Source of the DNA: Nodosilinea nodulosa PCC 7104
GTDB taxonomy: Bacteria > Cyanobacteriota > Cyanobacteriia > Phormidesmidales > Phormidesmidaceae
DNA length: 64,000 nt
Direction: 5' to 3'
NCBI RefSeq assembly: GCF_000309385.1
Contig: NZ_JH976537.1
Coordinates: forward strand, 5,995,565 to 6,059,564
The notes below the pieces were generated by a model. That model saw only the letters and a program-made list of their open reading frames with translations. It was not told where the DNA came from and did no database searches. Positions 19,441 to 28,187 of this stretch are shown here, piece after piece. The position numbers and the translations under genes are program-made. Every line of letters begins with the position of its first letter. Position 1 is the stretch's first letter.

Positions 19441-19913
19441 AGGGTTAGTTTAGATAGAAATTACACGAGAACTCATGTAGATGACCTACCCCCAGCGCCA
19501 CGAGTCTGGCACTGGTAGACAGCGATGACAACCGTTTAGCCGTTGAGTTTAGCGGTGGTTCACAATGGCGGCGGCACCATGGCGACCTCAGCAGCGCCTT
19601 AAACCCCTTTGATTTTGCCATTCATTGCACCCTGGCTCCATCCCTCCTGGCCAAGCAGCGCGGACCATTGCTGACGATTTTGACAATTTTGATCGCCTCT
19701 ATCGTAGCCCGCTGCCCCGACCGGGCGCCCCCCACCAGGGACGAGCGCCGAGCGACGGCGCAATGTAGCCAGGACAACTTGACAAATCAAGATTTCTTGA
19801 AACAATAAAAACATCAACTTTTTTTGAAATGACGAGTTTGCTAGGCGGATAGTTTCAGCTTCCGGCGGCAGCTTGGCGTGCCTGTTACTGAGCGCGATCG
19901 CGCCGGGGGGTCT
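19441..19913. other. Divergent intergenic region fcl / arsenate operon
   Basis: 473 bases with no supported gene. A GC-rich left part gives way to an AT-rich stretch (about 19775-19835) that carries palindromes listed separately and is the likely promoter region of the GAPDH-ArsJ pair. Confidence 0.5.
19787..19827. promoter_or_regulatory. Candidate ArsR/SmtB-type operator region
   Basis: TCAAGA-TT-TCTTGA (19787-19800) is a perfect palindrome, followed by ATCAA-n6-TTGAAAT (19813-19830). TCAA...TTGA spacing resembles operators of ArsR-family repressors, and the position, upstream of an arsenate-resistance pair, is suitable. No arsR gene lies in this window. Regulatory role is inferred. Confidence 0.35.
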
Positions 19914-20921
19914 ATGGTCAGAGTTGCCATCAATGGGTTTGGCCGCATTGGGCGGCTAGTGCTGCGGGCGGGCTGGGGGTTCCCCGAGCTAGAGTTTGTG
20001 CACATCAACGAGGTTAAAGGCGGCTCTGATGCAGCGGCACACCTGCTCAAGTTCGACTCGGTTCACGGTCGCTGGGCCGCCGAGGTAGAGGCCGCCGGCC
20101 CCAACAAAATCGCCATTGACGGCACCCCCCTCACCGTCAGCGCTGGGGCCACCCCCGGCGAGGTGCCCTGGGCCGACTACGGCGTAGACCTGGTGCTGGA
20201 ATGCTCCGGAAAGTTTCGCACCGCAGCATCCCTGGCCCCCTACTACGACCGGGGCGTTAAAAAGGTCATTGTCGCCGCCCCGGTCAAAGCGAGCGCGCTC
20301 AACGTGGTCTACGGCATCAACGACCATCTCTACGACCCAGCCGAGCACCACCTGCTCACAGCGGCTTCCTGCACCACCAACTGCCTGGCCCCGGTGGTCA
20401 AAGTCATCCACGAAGGGCTGGGCATTCGCCACGGGGTGGTCACCACCATCCACAACCAGACCAACACCCAGACCCTTGTCGATGCCCCCCACCAGGACCT
20501 GCGCCGCGCCCGCGCCACCGGAATGTCGCTGATTCCAACCACAACGGGGTCGGCCACGGCCATTACCCTCATCTACCCCGAACTTGAGGGCAAGCTCAAC
20601 GGCCTGGCCGTGCGGGTGCCCCTGCTAAATGCGTCGCTGACCGACTGCGTCTTCGAAGTCAATCGCCCCACCGCCATCGAAGAAGTCAACCAGCTGCTCA
20701 AGACCGCCGCCGACGGCCCTCTGCAAGGCATTCTTGGCTACGAAACCCGGCCCCTGGTGTCGGTGGACTACAAAGATGATTCCCGCTCCTCCATCATCGA
20801 CGCCCTCTCCACCATGGTGGTGGATAATACCCAGGTCAAAATCCTGGCCTGGTACGACAACGAGTGGGGCTACTCCTGCCGCATGGCCGAACTCGCCCGC
20901 AAGGTGGCGCAGAGCTTGTAG
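19914..20921 (+). CDS. ArsJ-associated glyceraldehyde-3-phosphate dehydrogenase
   Basis: A 335-residue GAPDH from ATG 19914 ([17 protein letters not shown]-binding fold). The catalytic Cys is in [11 protein letters not shown] and the partner His in VTTIHNQTN. Because it directly precedes an arsJ gene on the same strand, it is best read as the arsenate-resistance paralogue: GAPDH uses arsenate in place of phosphate to form 1-arseno-3-phosphoglycerate, which ArsJ exports. It is unlike the usual housekeeping cyanobacterial gap genes in its segments [14 protein letters not shown] and [11 protein letters not shown]. An in-frame GTG/ATG further upstream (19878) is less likely. Confidence 0.9.
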   Translation: MVRVAINGFGRIGRLVLRAGWGFPELEFVHINEVKGGSDAAAHLLKFDSVHGRWAAEVEAAGPNKIAIDGTPLTVSAGATPGEVPWADYGVDLVLECSGKFRTAASLAPYYDRGVKKVIVAAPVKASALNVVYGINDHLYDPAEHHLLTAASCTTNCLAPVVKVIHEGLGIRHGVVTTIHNQTNTQTLVDAPHQDLRRARATGMSLIPTTTGSATAITLIYPELEGKLNGLAVRVPLLNASLTDCVFEVNRPTAIEEVNQLLKTAADGPLQGILGYETRPLVSVDYKDDSRSSIIDALSTMVVDNTQVKILAWYDNEWGYSCRMAELARKVAQSL

Positions 20922-20935
20922 CCCCTCCTTCCAAA

Positions 20936-21017
20936 TCCCCTCCTGGGAGGGGTAGGGGTGGGTTGACGCAGCCTCCGAGACCCACCCCACCCTCCGGGCA
21001 CCCCTCCCAGGAGGGGA
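20936..21017. repeat. Large palindromic repeat (REP-like), copy 1
   Basis: TCCCCTCCTGGGAGGGG (20936-20952) is the exact reverse complement of 21001-21017, with inner arms GGGGTGGGTT and ACCCACCCC also complementary. It fills most of the 148 bases between the GAPDH and arsJ genes. A related copy lies at 22504-22631. In RNA it would form a very stable hairpin inside the operon transcript. Confidence 0.85.
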
Positions 21018-21069
21018 CGGTAACCTTCCTACCCGCCCACCCACCTACCCATCCACCCTTCACCTCCCC

Positions 21070-22314
21070 ATGACCACCTCCCCCGCCACCGCCAGCCTGC
21101 GCAACTACGCCATCATCACCGCCGCCTACTGGGGCTTCACGGTTACCGATGGTGCGCTGCGGATGCTGGTGCTGCTGCACTTTCACGTGCTGGGCTACAG
21201 ACCGTTTGCGATCGCCATGCTGTTTCTCTTCTACGAAGTGTTTGGCGTGGTGACCAACTTTCTCGGCGGCTGGATTGGCTCCCAGGTGGGCCTACGGATG
21301 ACCCTCTACGGCGGCATTGCGCTGCAAATTTTTGCCCTGGTGCTGCTGAGCTTTCTCAACCCAGGGTGGGCGGTGCCGGTGCAGGTGGGATTTGTGATGG
21401 TGGCCCAGGCGTTTTCGGGCATCGCCAAGGATCTGACCAAAATGAGTGCCAAGAGCGCCATTCGCCTGGTGGTGCCCAAGGAAGCGGCGTCGCGGCTGTT
21501 TCGTTGGGTGGCGGTGCTGACCGGGTCCAAGAATGCGCTCAAGGGCGTGGGCTTTTTCGTGGGGGCGGCGCTGCTGGAATGGATCGGCTTTCGTCCGGCG
21601 CTGTGGCTTCAGGCGGCAGTGCTTGGGGTGATTGTGCTGTCTGGGACGCTGCTGCCCGCCGACATGGGCAAGATCGGCAAAAAAGTGCCCTTTCGGCAGC
21701 TGTTTGCCAAGAGCAAGGAGATCAACGTGCTGTCGGCGGCGCGGTTCTTTTTGTTTGGCTCGCGGGATGTGTGGTTTGTGGTGGCGCTGCCGGTGTTTTT
21801 ATACGAGGTGCTGGGCTGGCAGTTTATGCAGGTGGGCAGCTATATGGCCATCTGGGTAATCGGCTATGGCATCGTGCAGTTTTTGGCCCCGCAACTGCTG
21901 CGCCAAGATCGCACCGGCAAAGTGGCGCCTCGGGCAAAAACCATTCTGTTTTGGACCTCGATATTGACGGCCATTCCGGCGCTGATTGCCCTGACGCTAA
22001 TGGCGGGAGTGCGGGGCGACATTGCGGTGACGGGCGGCTTAATTGTGTTTGGCGTGGTGTTTGCGTTTAACTCGGCGGTGCACTCGTACCTGGTGCTGGC
22101 CTACACCGAAGACCAGGATGTGAGCCTGAATGTGGGCTTTTACTACATGGCCAACTCGGGCGGGCGGCTGCTGGGCACGATTGCCTCGGGTTTGGTTTAC
22201 CAGTGGTTTGGGCTGGTGGGGTGCCTGTGGGTGTCGAGCCTGTTTGTGCTGGCGGCGGCGCTGATTACGACGCAGCTGAGCGATCCCAAAACCTCAAACA
22301 CAGTGGCGGTATAG
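21070..22314 (+). CDS. arsJ: Organoarsenical efflux MFS transporter ArsJ
   Basis: A 414-residue protein with about 11-12 membrane helices. The segments NYAIITAAYWGFTVTDGALR, GIAKDLTKMSAKSAIRLVVP and GFYYMANSGGRLLGTIASGL match ArsJ, which exports 1-arseno-3-phosphoglycerate; the adjacent GAPDH makes that compound from arsenate. The pair therefore gives arsenate resistance without an arsenate reductase. It follows the GAPDH gene by 148 bases on the same strand, with a palindromic repeat in the gap. Identification rests on remembered family sequence plus the diagnostic gene pairing. Confidence 0.92.
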   Translation: MTTSPATASLRNYAIITAAYWGFTVTDGALRMLVLLHFHVLGYRPFAIAMLFLFYEVFGVVTNFLGGWIGSQVGLRMTLYGGIALQIFALVLLSFLNPGWAVPVQVGFVMVAQAFSGIAKDLTKMSAKSAIRLVVPKEAASRLFRWVAVLTGSKNALKGVGFFVGAALLEWIGFRPALWLQAAVLGVIVLSGTLLPADMGKIGKKVPFRQLFAKSKEINVLSAARFFLFGSRDVWFVVALPVFLYEVLGWQFMQVGSYMAIWVIGYGIVQFLAPQLLRQDRTGKVAPRAKTILFWTSILTAIPALIALTLMAGVRGDIAVTGGLIVFGVVFAFNSAVHSYLVLAYTEDQDVSLNVGFYYMANSGGRLLGTIASGLVYQWFGLVGCLWVSSLFVLAAALITTQLSDPKTSNTVAV

Positions 22315-22455
22315 GCTACAGCAGTTACAGATTGGGAGTTGCTGCGCCAGAAACCAGTTTTTCCGCATCGAGTTGCGCGTGATGGGGGGCGGCGGGTTAC
22401 GGCGGAGCGCAAGGTTTTGGGGTGAAGGCAGAGACGAGAGCCGCCTAACCCACCC

Positions 22456-22655
22456 TAACCTGAGTTCGGGCTAAAGAAATTCTCTGCAAAAGCAGGTTTG
22501 CTATCCCCTCCAGGGAGGGGCAGGGGTGGGTTTTCCGGGGCTAGCGGTGGAATTTCACCGTATTCAGTCGGGTAATTGCTGTAGCCGTTTTGACCCACCC
22601 CGCCCTCCGAGCACCCCTCCAAAGGAGGGGACGGCGTTATCCCGAGCTGAGGTTA
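22456..22655. mobile_element. MITE-like element with IS982-type ends, containing REP-like copy 2
   Basis: TAACCTGAGTTCGGG (22456-22470) and CCCGAGCTGAGGTTA (22641-22655) form a 15-base terminal inverted repeat with two mismatches. The same ends, perfect, bound the IS982-family element at 35481-36550. The 200 bases between carry no gene; they include a palindromic repeat (22504-22520 against 22614-22631) like the one at 20936. It looks like a non-autonomous derivative that the IS982 transposase could move. The bases 22315-22455 upstream hold another inverted repeat (CGGGTTACGGCGG ... CCGCCTAACCCACC) and no gene. Confidence 0.6.
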
Positions 22656-22811
22656 CCCTACGAATACTTGAGGCGATCGCGCGGATTCTGAATAGCTGAA
22701 GGTGGCTATTGTCAGGAATAACCTCGTCCAAAGAATTGTAAGGGAAGGGCATTTTGGAGATTTATTCATTAAACTGTAGTTATAGCTACAGTTTTTCTAA
22801 GGAAATTGGTC

Positions 22812-22943
22812 ATGGAGAACAAATCTGCCAGTGAGCGGCGTCAGGTAATTGGTGAGTTGCGCCATCAGCTGCGGTTTGCGCAGCCCCAGGAGCGCGATCG
22901 CATTCGTCAAGAGCTGAGCTTTTGGGAAATGCGGTGCCGCTAA
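22812..22943 (+). CDS. 43-residue hypothetical protein
   Basis: A very short charged, helical protein, MENKSASERRQVIGELRHQL and so on to WEMRCR. AAGGAA stands 8 bases before the ATG, composition is protein-like, and the gene overlaps the 3' end of convergent cdsA by four bases. I infer a real small gene, possibly conserved among cyanobacteria; no function can be given. The upstream 150 bases are AT-rich and could hold its promoter. Confidence 0.5.
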   Translation: MENKSASERRQVIGELRHQLRFAQPQERDRIRQELSFWEMRCR

Positions 22944-23812
22944 GCCCCAGGCAGCCTGGGCAGCAGCAGGGTGACGAAGAAGTACACCAGCGCGCCCGTA
23001 AACACATAGCTGTCGGTGCGGTCTAAAATGCCGCCGTGGCCGGGGATGAGAGCGCCAGAGTCTTTCACCCCGGCATCTCGTTTCATCAGCGATTCGGTCA
23101 GGTCGCCCAGCAGGCTGGAGGTGCCGACCATCAGGCCCAGGGCCGCTCCGGTGGCGGGCCAGAGGGGCCACTGTAACCAGTAGCTGCCCACCAGCGCCAC
23201 CACCATGCTGCCCAGCATGCCAAAAGCCGCCCCCTCTACGGTTTTCTTGGGGCTAATGTTGGAGAGCGGGGTGCGGCCAATGATTTTTCCGGCGGTATAG
23301 GCCCCAATGTCGGCGGCCCAAATGCAGGCAAAGGCCAGCAGCGTCACCACCAGCCCGTAGGGCAGCGCCTCCAGAGCCGGAGGCCAGGTTTCGGGCCAGT
23401 AGCCGCCCAGGGGCAGAGCCACACCCGCATCGCCCAGGTCGCGCAGGCGCACCCAAAAGCTGGGCAGGTAGCCGCCGTAGAACAGGCCCAAAATGGAGGC
23501 CGCTACATCGGCAATAGTGGCCACCTGGGGCTGAAACAGGAGGTAAAAGCAGATAAAGGTGCCGCTAATGGGCAGCAGCGCATCGGCCAGGGTAGGGGAC
23601 AGGTGGGCCGTAATCAGCACCAGCTGGCTCACGACCAGCGTCGTTTTGGTCGCTGGCAAAATGCCCTTGGCCTTCACCAGGGCAAAAATTTCGAGCTGGC
23701 CCAGCAAAATAATGACCCCGAAGCCCAGGGTAAAGTACCAGCCCCCCAAGCCAATCATGGTGAGGGCCACCACGATGGCAACTAATCCGCTAATTATTCG
23801 TGACCAGGGCAT
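22940..23812 (-). CDS. cdsA: Phosphatidate cytidylyltransferase
   Basis: CdsA makes CDP-diacylglycerol from phosphatidate and CTP, the branch point for phosphatidylglycerol in thylakoid membranes. The 290-residue protein has about eight membrane helices and ends with the family signature: SSLLGDLTESLMKRDAGVKD followed by PGHGGILDRTDS (about residues 228-262), which contains the metal-binding Asp residues. ATG at 23810-23812. It is monocistronic by position, convergent with a 43-residue gene that overlaps its stop. Confidence 0.95.
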   Translation of the reverse strand: MPWSRIISGLVAIVVALTMIGLGGWYFTLGFGVIILLGQLEIFALVKAKGILPATKTTLVVSQLVLITAHLSPTLADALLPISGTFICFYLLFQPQVATIADVAASILGLFYGGYLPSFWVRLRDLGDAGVALPLGGYWPETWPPALEALPYGLVVTLLAFACIWAADIGAYTAGKIIGRTPLSNISPKKTVEGAAFGMLGSMVVALVGSYWLQWPLWPATGAALGLMVGTSSLLGDLTESLMKRDAGVKDSGALIPGHGGILDRTDSYVFTGALVYFFVTLLLPRLPGA

Positions 23813-24138
23813 AGGCGGGGTACGGAGGGGTTAAGTGGGGCGTTACCCCTGAATTGTGGGCAGTGGCTATGGTGAAGCTTATTACACTGTGCCACATTAC
23901 TCTGCGAGCACCGTCAGAAAACCAAAGCTTATTGAACTATGCCGGGAAAGACCCGCCCGGGCAGAAGTTCAGGAAATCCACAGGATGATCTTGGATTGGC
24001 CCTAGGGCATCATCTCCACCGCTGCCATCGACCCACCGAGCAGGGGCTACTGGCACTAATGCTGCTGGAAATCAAGCCACCCGCGCCAACTCCCCTGGCT
24101 CCCTAGCCCCCCTACCCCCTTGCGATCGCCAGGCCAAA
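23813..24138. other. Intergenic stretch, short repeats only
   Basis: 326 bases between two minus-strand genes. I see no gene. The part near 24065-24130 has the motif set AAATCAAGCCAC, AACTCCC, GGCTCCCTAG and CCCCCTTGCGATCG that also occurs near 9440-9490, so it is probably a dispersed intergenic repeat. Confidence 0.5.
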
Positions 24139-24816
24139 CTACGGCTGAGTCGCCAGCTCGGGGTAGCCCGCGTCGATCAGGGCGCGATCGCGAATCCGGC
24201 AAGAATCACATCGTCCGCAGGGTTCGGCCCCGCCCTGGTAGCACGACCAGGTTTGCGCGATCGGCACCCTCAGCGCCACGGCCCGACGCACAATATCCAC
24301 CTTAGAATCCATCACCAGGGGCGCAATCAGCTTGGGCGCGTGGCCCTCTAGCCCCGCCTTGGACGAAAGCTGCGCCAGCTGTTGAAACGCCGCCAGATAC
24401 TCGGGCCGACAGTCGGGGTAGCCGGAATAATCGACCGCATTGATGCCCAAATACACCGCCTCGGCCTGCTTGGCCTCGGCCAGGGCCAGGGCCAGGGCAA
24501 TGAACACCGTATTGCGCCCCGGCACGTAGGTGGAGGGAATGCCCGCCTCGATACCCTCCTGGGGCAGCGGCTGGGCCAGATCGGTGAGCGAAGACGCCCC
24601 CCACTGGGCCAGGTTGACATCGATGAAGTGGTGGTCTGCGATCGCCAGGTGAGCCGCGATCGCCCGCGCCGCCTCTAGCTCGCGCTGGTGCCGCTGGCCG
24701 TAGTTAAACGACAGCGCTACCAGGTCGTAGCCATCGGCGATCGCCTGGGCGGCAGCAGTGGCCGAGTCGAGACCACCGGAGAGCAGCACAACGGCCTTGG
24801 GGTTGGGCTGAGACAT
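24139..24816 (-). CDS. queC: 7-cyano-7-deazaguanine synthase
   Basis: QueC converts 7-carboxy-7-deazaguanine to preQ0 with ammonia and ATP, in queuosine biosynthesis. The 225-residue length is normal. The N-terminal PP-loop [16 protein letters not shown] (about 10-26) binds [20 protein letters not shown] is the conserved central block, and the C-terminal zinc site is [20 protein letters not shown] with its Cys cluster. No other queuosine gene is adjacent. ATG at 24814-24816. Confidence 0.95.
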   Translation of the reverse strand: MSQPNPKAVVLLSGGLDSATAAAQAIADGYDLVALSFNYGQRHQRELEAARAIAAHLAIADHHFIDVNLAQWGASSLTDLAQPLPQEGIEAGIPSTYVPGRNTVFIALALALAEAKQAEAVYLGINAVDYSGYPDCRPEYLAAFQQLAQLSSKAGLEGHAPKLIAPLVMDSKVDIVRRAVALRVPIAQTWSCYQGGAEPCGRCDSCRIRDRALIDAGYPELATQP

Positions 24817-24946
24817 GGGTTAACGTTCTCCTGGGCAAGGGCTAAACAGTCATCTGGCCAGACAAGTCAGAAATTGCGGTTCAGCCCTCAATTCTAAAGG
24901 GTGACTGAGATCAGGTCAGAGCAGGGGTGGCATGGGCTACGCTGTG

Positions 24947-25195
24947 CTACTCGACCAGCACGTAGCGGGTGAGCACGCGCATGATTTCGTCGATGCGCCC
25001 GGTGGGCTGGGGCTTGCGACCCTCGCGCACTTCGGCAAAGCCAAGGCGATAGAGTTCGTGGACGATGCGATCGACGCCGTGGGCCGGGCCGATAACCAAT
25101 ATGCGAATGACCTCCCGCCCCGGCTCGGCAGCGGGTTCGATAGTGACTTGCAGTGCTGGGTCAGCCAGCGCTGAGGGAATAAATGCTTGAGGCAT
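24947..25195 (-). CDS. Small conserved cyanobacterial hypothetical protein
   Basis: An 82-residue soluble protein: REVIRILVIGPAHGVDRIVH and ELYRLGFAEVREGRKPQPTG, ending in RVLTRYVLVE. Composition and strand pattern (beta-alpha-beta) look like a genuine small domain, probably one of the conserved proteins annotated only as hypothetical in cyanobacteria. No catalytic motif is visible. It is 130 bases upstream of queC on the same strand. Confidence 0.65.
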   Translation of the reverse strand: MPQAFIPSALADPALQVTIEPAAEPGREVIRILVIGPAHGVDRIVHELYRLGFAEVREGRKPQPTGRIDEIMRVLTRYVLVE

Positions 25196-25299
25196 AGGGA
25201 ATACAGCAATGTGAATTTACCAAGCCTAATAATATGCCAACTGGATGTCAACCGTTCGGAACCCTTTCGTTACCTGCAAGGCTCTGAGATCATCGGGGT

Positions 25300-25536
25300 A
25301 TGGGAAAAGCAGGCAATGTGCTCAAGCAAGTTTTGGAGACGCACGACCTTACTCAGTACGGTCTGGCAAAGGCAATGGGAGTTGAACGCACGACGGTCTA
25401 CCGCTGGGTAAAGGGTGACAGAGACCCGTCAGCAGATACGGTAGTAGAAATTGTTGAAGCCTTGAAAAGCCTGAATCCTCAAGCTGCCGAAGATTTCGTG
25501 AAGCTGTACTTGGGCGACATGATCTCGGATTCGTAG
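25300..25536 (+). CDS. XRE-family helix-turn-helix protein
   Basis: A 78-residue DNA-binding protein with a Cro/C1-type HTH: LTQYGLAKAMGVERTTVYRW (about residues 18-37), followed by VKGDRDPSADTVVEIVEALK. There is no other domain. It begins a lower-GC accessory stretch and lies 90 bases before the ankyrin-repeat gene on the same strand, so it could regulate that gene, or be an orphan antitoxin or phage-type regulator. Confidence 0.85.
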   Translation: MGKAGNVLKQVLETHDLTQYGLAKAMGVERTTVYRWVKGDRDPSADTVVEIVEALKSLNPQAAEDFVKLYLGDMISDS

Positions 25537-25626
25537 ATATGCATACTACTGGTGATAGGACGCTCTAGAACCGTGAAGATTCCTGAAATTGGGCATCCTG
25601 AACGAAATAGTGAATAGGTTTACTCG

Positions 25627-26916
25627 GTGCCCCCCATGACGGACTCTCTCAAAGCCGCTGCAAAAGCAGGGGATATCAAAGCGCTCGAAGGTCTCATGAA
25701 CAAATCCTTTGAGTCGAAGGGAGTAACGGTTCGGGTGACTAGCTCAGGTTCACTCCTCAAGGTAGTAGTGCGTGGCAAAGAAGCACCCGATAAGGCACTG
25801 CTACCAACCATTCAGAGGGGATTAGCTAGCATCAACCCCAGCGGTTTTGATCAGGTTGTAGTTACGGCAAGAGCCATAGGAAAAGCTGATGCCTGGTCCC
25901 AACGGTGGGACTTACCGAGAAAAACGCCAGCAGAATCGTTGTCCATCGCTGATAGCTCGTTACCAGCATCTAAGGCCACTGTAAAAGTTCTAGCTAGCAA
26001 CGAGACGCCAAAATCTTGGCATCAAAAAAACTGGCTGATTATTAGCCTATTGGTACTTTTTCCTCCCGTAGGCATTCCGCTTACCTGGATGAGCAAATGG
26101 CCTAGATCTAGCAAAATATGTGCATCAATTTTTAGTGGAATTTGGTTTTTAGCCCTCCTTGTACAACAACCTAAAAATACACAACCCACAATTGCTCAGG
26201 AAGAGACTCAAGCCACGGTACCAGAGGTAGTAACGAAAGTAGAACCACAAGAATTTGAAGAACCATCTGAAAGCACTGCTGTTGATCCCGAGAAGTTTGT
26301 TACTGCTTCTCAGGAAGGAGACATAGCCACTGTTAAAGCTATGTTAGCAGCAGGCATTAGTCCTGATACGACCAATAAAGTAGGAAATAGTGCTCTATCC
26401 GTGGCTGCTAGTAGAGGTAATTTTGAAGTTGTACAAGCCATAGTAGCCGTTGGGCCTAGTCAAGCTACAAAGGACGTTGCTCTTCATGAATCTACTCTTG
26501 GAACTTCGGAAGTGACTACTTTTCTGTTGCGCAATGGAGCAAACCCACGATATATCTATACTAGTAAGATTGATGGAGAAACATGGCCAGCTCTTTATAC
26601 GGCTGCTAGATTTGGTACTCCAGAGCAGGTAAAAGCATTGCTAGCAGCTGGCGCATCGTGGGATCAACTCAGTCAACAGCAGGCTAATGATGCTTTGCGG
26701 GGTGCATCTTGTGGTGGATGGCCTTTCATTGTAAAAGAGTTATTGGCCATGGGAGCTGATCCCAATAACATGAATGAGTTCGAGGATGAGAGCCCTCTAA
26801 TACTCGCTACTAGTGAAGCTTGCAGAATGCGAGATTTAGATACGCAAGAAGTAGCATCAGAATCTCGTCAACACGATCAAGTAGTACAAATACTCAAAGC
26901 TGCTGGAGCAAAATGA
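25627..26916 (+). CDS. Ankyrin-repeat membrane protein
   Basis: About 429 residues from GTG 25627 (ATG 25636 is the other likely start). Order: an N-terminal alpha/beta domain (about 5-95) that ends DAWSQRWDLP; two hydrophobic segments (about 138-157 and 163-180); an acidic linker; then degenerate ankyrin repeats (about 220-420), for instance DIATVKAMLAAGISPDTTNK and GTPEQVKALLAAGAS. Ankyrin repeats bind partner proteins; here they face one side of the membrane. The gene is clearly AT-richer than its neighbours and its codon choice differs, suggesting transfer. Partner and role unknown. Confidence 0.8.
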   Translation: MPPMTDSLKAAAKAGDIKALEGLMNKSFESKGVTVRVTSSGSLLKVVVRGKEAPDKALLPTIQRGLASINPSGFDQVVVTARAIGKADAWSQRWDLPRKTPAESLSIADSSLPASKATVKVLASNETPKSWHQKNWLIISLLVLFPPVGIPLTWMSKWPRSSKICASIFSGIWFLALLVQQPKNTQPTIAQEETQATVPEVVTKVEPQEFEEPSESTAVDPEKFVTASQEGDIATVKAMLAAGISPDTTNKVGNSALSVAASRGNFEVVQAIVAVGPSQATKDVALHESTLGTSEVTTFLLRNGANPRYIYTSKIDGETWPALYTAARFGTPEQVKALLAAGASWDQLSQQQANDALRGASCGGWPFIVKELLAMGADPNNMNEFEDESPLILATSEACRMRDLDTQEVASESRQHDQVVQILKAAGAK

Positions 26917-27105
26917 GGATGAGATTTAAGGAATGCCATCTTTAATAAGTAGAGTAGGCATTACCCACCATTAAATTTAAGCTGCTTAAGTTAGCCTAAT
27001 CCTCCTAAAAACCAGTACAGTTCAGCAGGTTGCATTGAGGCGATTTGCGAAAGCAAGAGCCTGCGATCGCTATAATAGGCGCAAGTTTCTACACTGCCTG
27101 CTGCC

Positions 27106-27318
27106 ATGACCTCCCAACAACTCGAAGAGCGCTCTCAGCACCTCGAAGCCCGAGTTGCGGCCCTAGAGGCAGAACTGGCACAGCTCAAACAGGTGTTGTC
27201 TAGCCTTCTGCAAAAGCCCGCCCCCTGGTGGCTACAGATCGCAGGCAGCTTTGAACACGATCCGACCTTTGATGCTGCGACCAGCTTTGGGCAAGACTGG
27301 CGCAAGAGCGCTGACTAG
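27106..27318 (+). CDS. Putative antitoxin of a VapC-type pair
   Basis: A 70-residue protein: an N-terminal coiled coil (LEERSQHLEARVAALEAELA, about 5-40), then KPAPWWLQIAGSFEHDPTFD, as found in antitoxins and short DNA-binding partners encoded just before PIN-domain toxins. The PIN gene starts 15 bases downstream. No classical ribbon-helix-helix or AbrB motif is seen, so the DNA-binding part would lie in the coiled-coil region or be absent. Assignment depends on position. Confidence 0.7.
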   Translation: MTSQQLEERSQHLEARVAALEAELAQLKQVLSSLLQKPAPWWLQIAGSFEHDPTFDAATSFGQDWRKSAD

Positions 27319-27333
27319 GTAACCTGCTGCAGC

Positions 27334-27756
27334 ATGTACATCCTCGATACTGATCACCTCAGTTTTATTCAGCGCAAGAACTTGGCAGGTCAACGCATTT
27401 TACAAAGACTGGCTGCCATCGCAGGAGCCGAAGTAGCTGTCACCGTCATCACCTACGAAGAACAACTCAGAGGGCGGCTGCGGGTTGTCGCTGGGGCAAA
27501 AACAGTTGAAGAGCAGGTTTCTGCCTATCACTGGCTGCAACAACTGGCCCTTGACTACACTGCAATCGCCATCATGCCCTTTGACGAACCTGCCGCCCAA
27601 GCATACCGACGGTTACGAAAAGCTTACCCTCGCCTAGGCACCATGGATCTCAAAATTGCGGCGATCGCAATTTCTCGCCGGGCAACTCTTCTGACCCGAA
27701 ATACCTCAGACTTTGAGCAAATAGCAGATCTATTATTTGAAAACTGGTCAATTTGA
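27334..27756 (+). CDS. PIN-domain ribonuclease toxin (VapC type)
   Basis: A 140-residue PIN-domain protein. The acidic metal-binding residues of the fold are visible: MYILDTDHLS (Asp5, Asp7), VITYEEQLRG (Glu at about 42-43), GTMDLKIAAIA (Asp near 104) and LTRNTSDFEQI (Asp near 122). Such toxins cut RNA when freed from their antitoxin, here probably the product of the gene 15 bases upstream. All active-site residues seem intact, so the toxin is likely functional. It opens a small toxin-antitoxin island. Confidence 0.9.
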   Translation: MYILDTDHLSFIQRKNLAGQRILQRLAAIAGAEVAVTVITYEEQLRGRLRVVAGAKTVEEQVSAYHWLQQLALDYTAIAIMPFDEPAAQAYRRLRKAYPRLGTMDLKIAAIAISRRATLLTRNTSDFEQIADLLFENWSI

Positions 27757-27854
27757 TAGCTCGACTAACCGGCTGCTGTGGGGCGATCGCCCCTTCCCCC
27801 ACCGCCATCAGTGCCCCCACTGCCGTAGCTGCGATCAGTAGATATCATACTGAT

Positions 27855-28187
27855 ATGCTCACCCAAACCACCATTCAACAAATTGCCGATCGCATAGCCG
27901 ATCGCTTCAGCCCAGAGAAAATCATCCTCTTTGGCAGCTACGCCCGTGGTGAAGTCCACGACCACAGCGATTTAGACCTCCTTATCGTTATGGCAACCCT
28001 ACCCCCACGGGGCCAGCGCAGTGCGCCTATCCTCAAAATGCTAGGCCAAGACTATGCCGACCCCATTGACGTTGTGGTTCGCTCAGCCCAGGCACTCAAA
28101 GATTGGGAACAGGTACCCGGCAGCTTTGCCCACCAGGTGCTCACCGAAGGAATTGTGCTCTATGAACGCCAAAAGCAACCTGCCTGA
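27855..28187 (+). CDS. MNT-domain nucleotidyltransferase (MntA-like antitoxin)
   Basis: A 110-residue protein from ATG 27855. The minimal nucleotidyltransferase motif is present: ILFGSYARGEVHDHSDLDLL (GS, then DxD), with a later acidic residue in DPIDVVVRS. In HEPN-MNT pairs this protein AMPylates and silences the HEPN ribonuclease. The following gene, overlapping its end by 26 bases, starts as a HEPN protein but is broken, so this antitoxin has probably lost its toxin. An earlier in-frame GTG/TTG start upstream would add unrelated residues. Confidence 0.87.
   Translation: MLTQTTIQQIADRIADRFSPEKIILFGSYARGEVHDHSDLDLLIVMATLPPRGQRSAPILKMLGQDYADPIDVVVRSAQALKDWEQVPGSFAHQVLTEGIVLYERQKQPA

Noticed and set aside
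19599..19817. 72-codon minus-strand frame upstream of the arsenate pair
   Set aside because: Low-quality composition and covers the likely promoter region; no ribosome-binding site or family.
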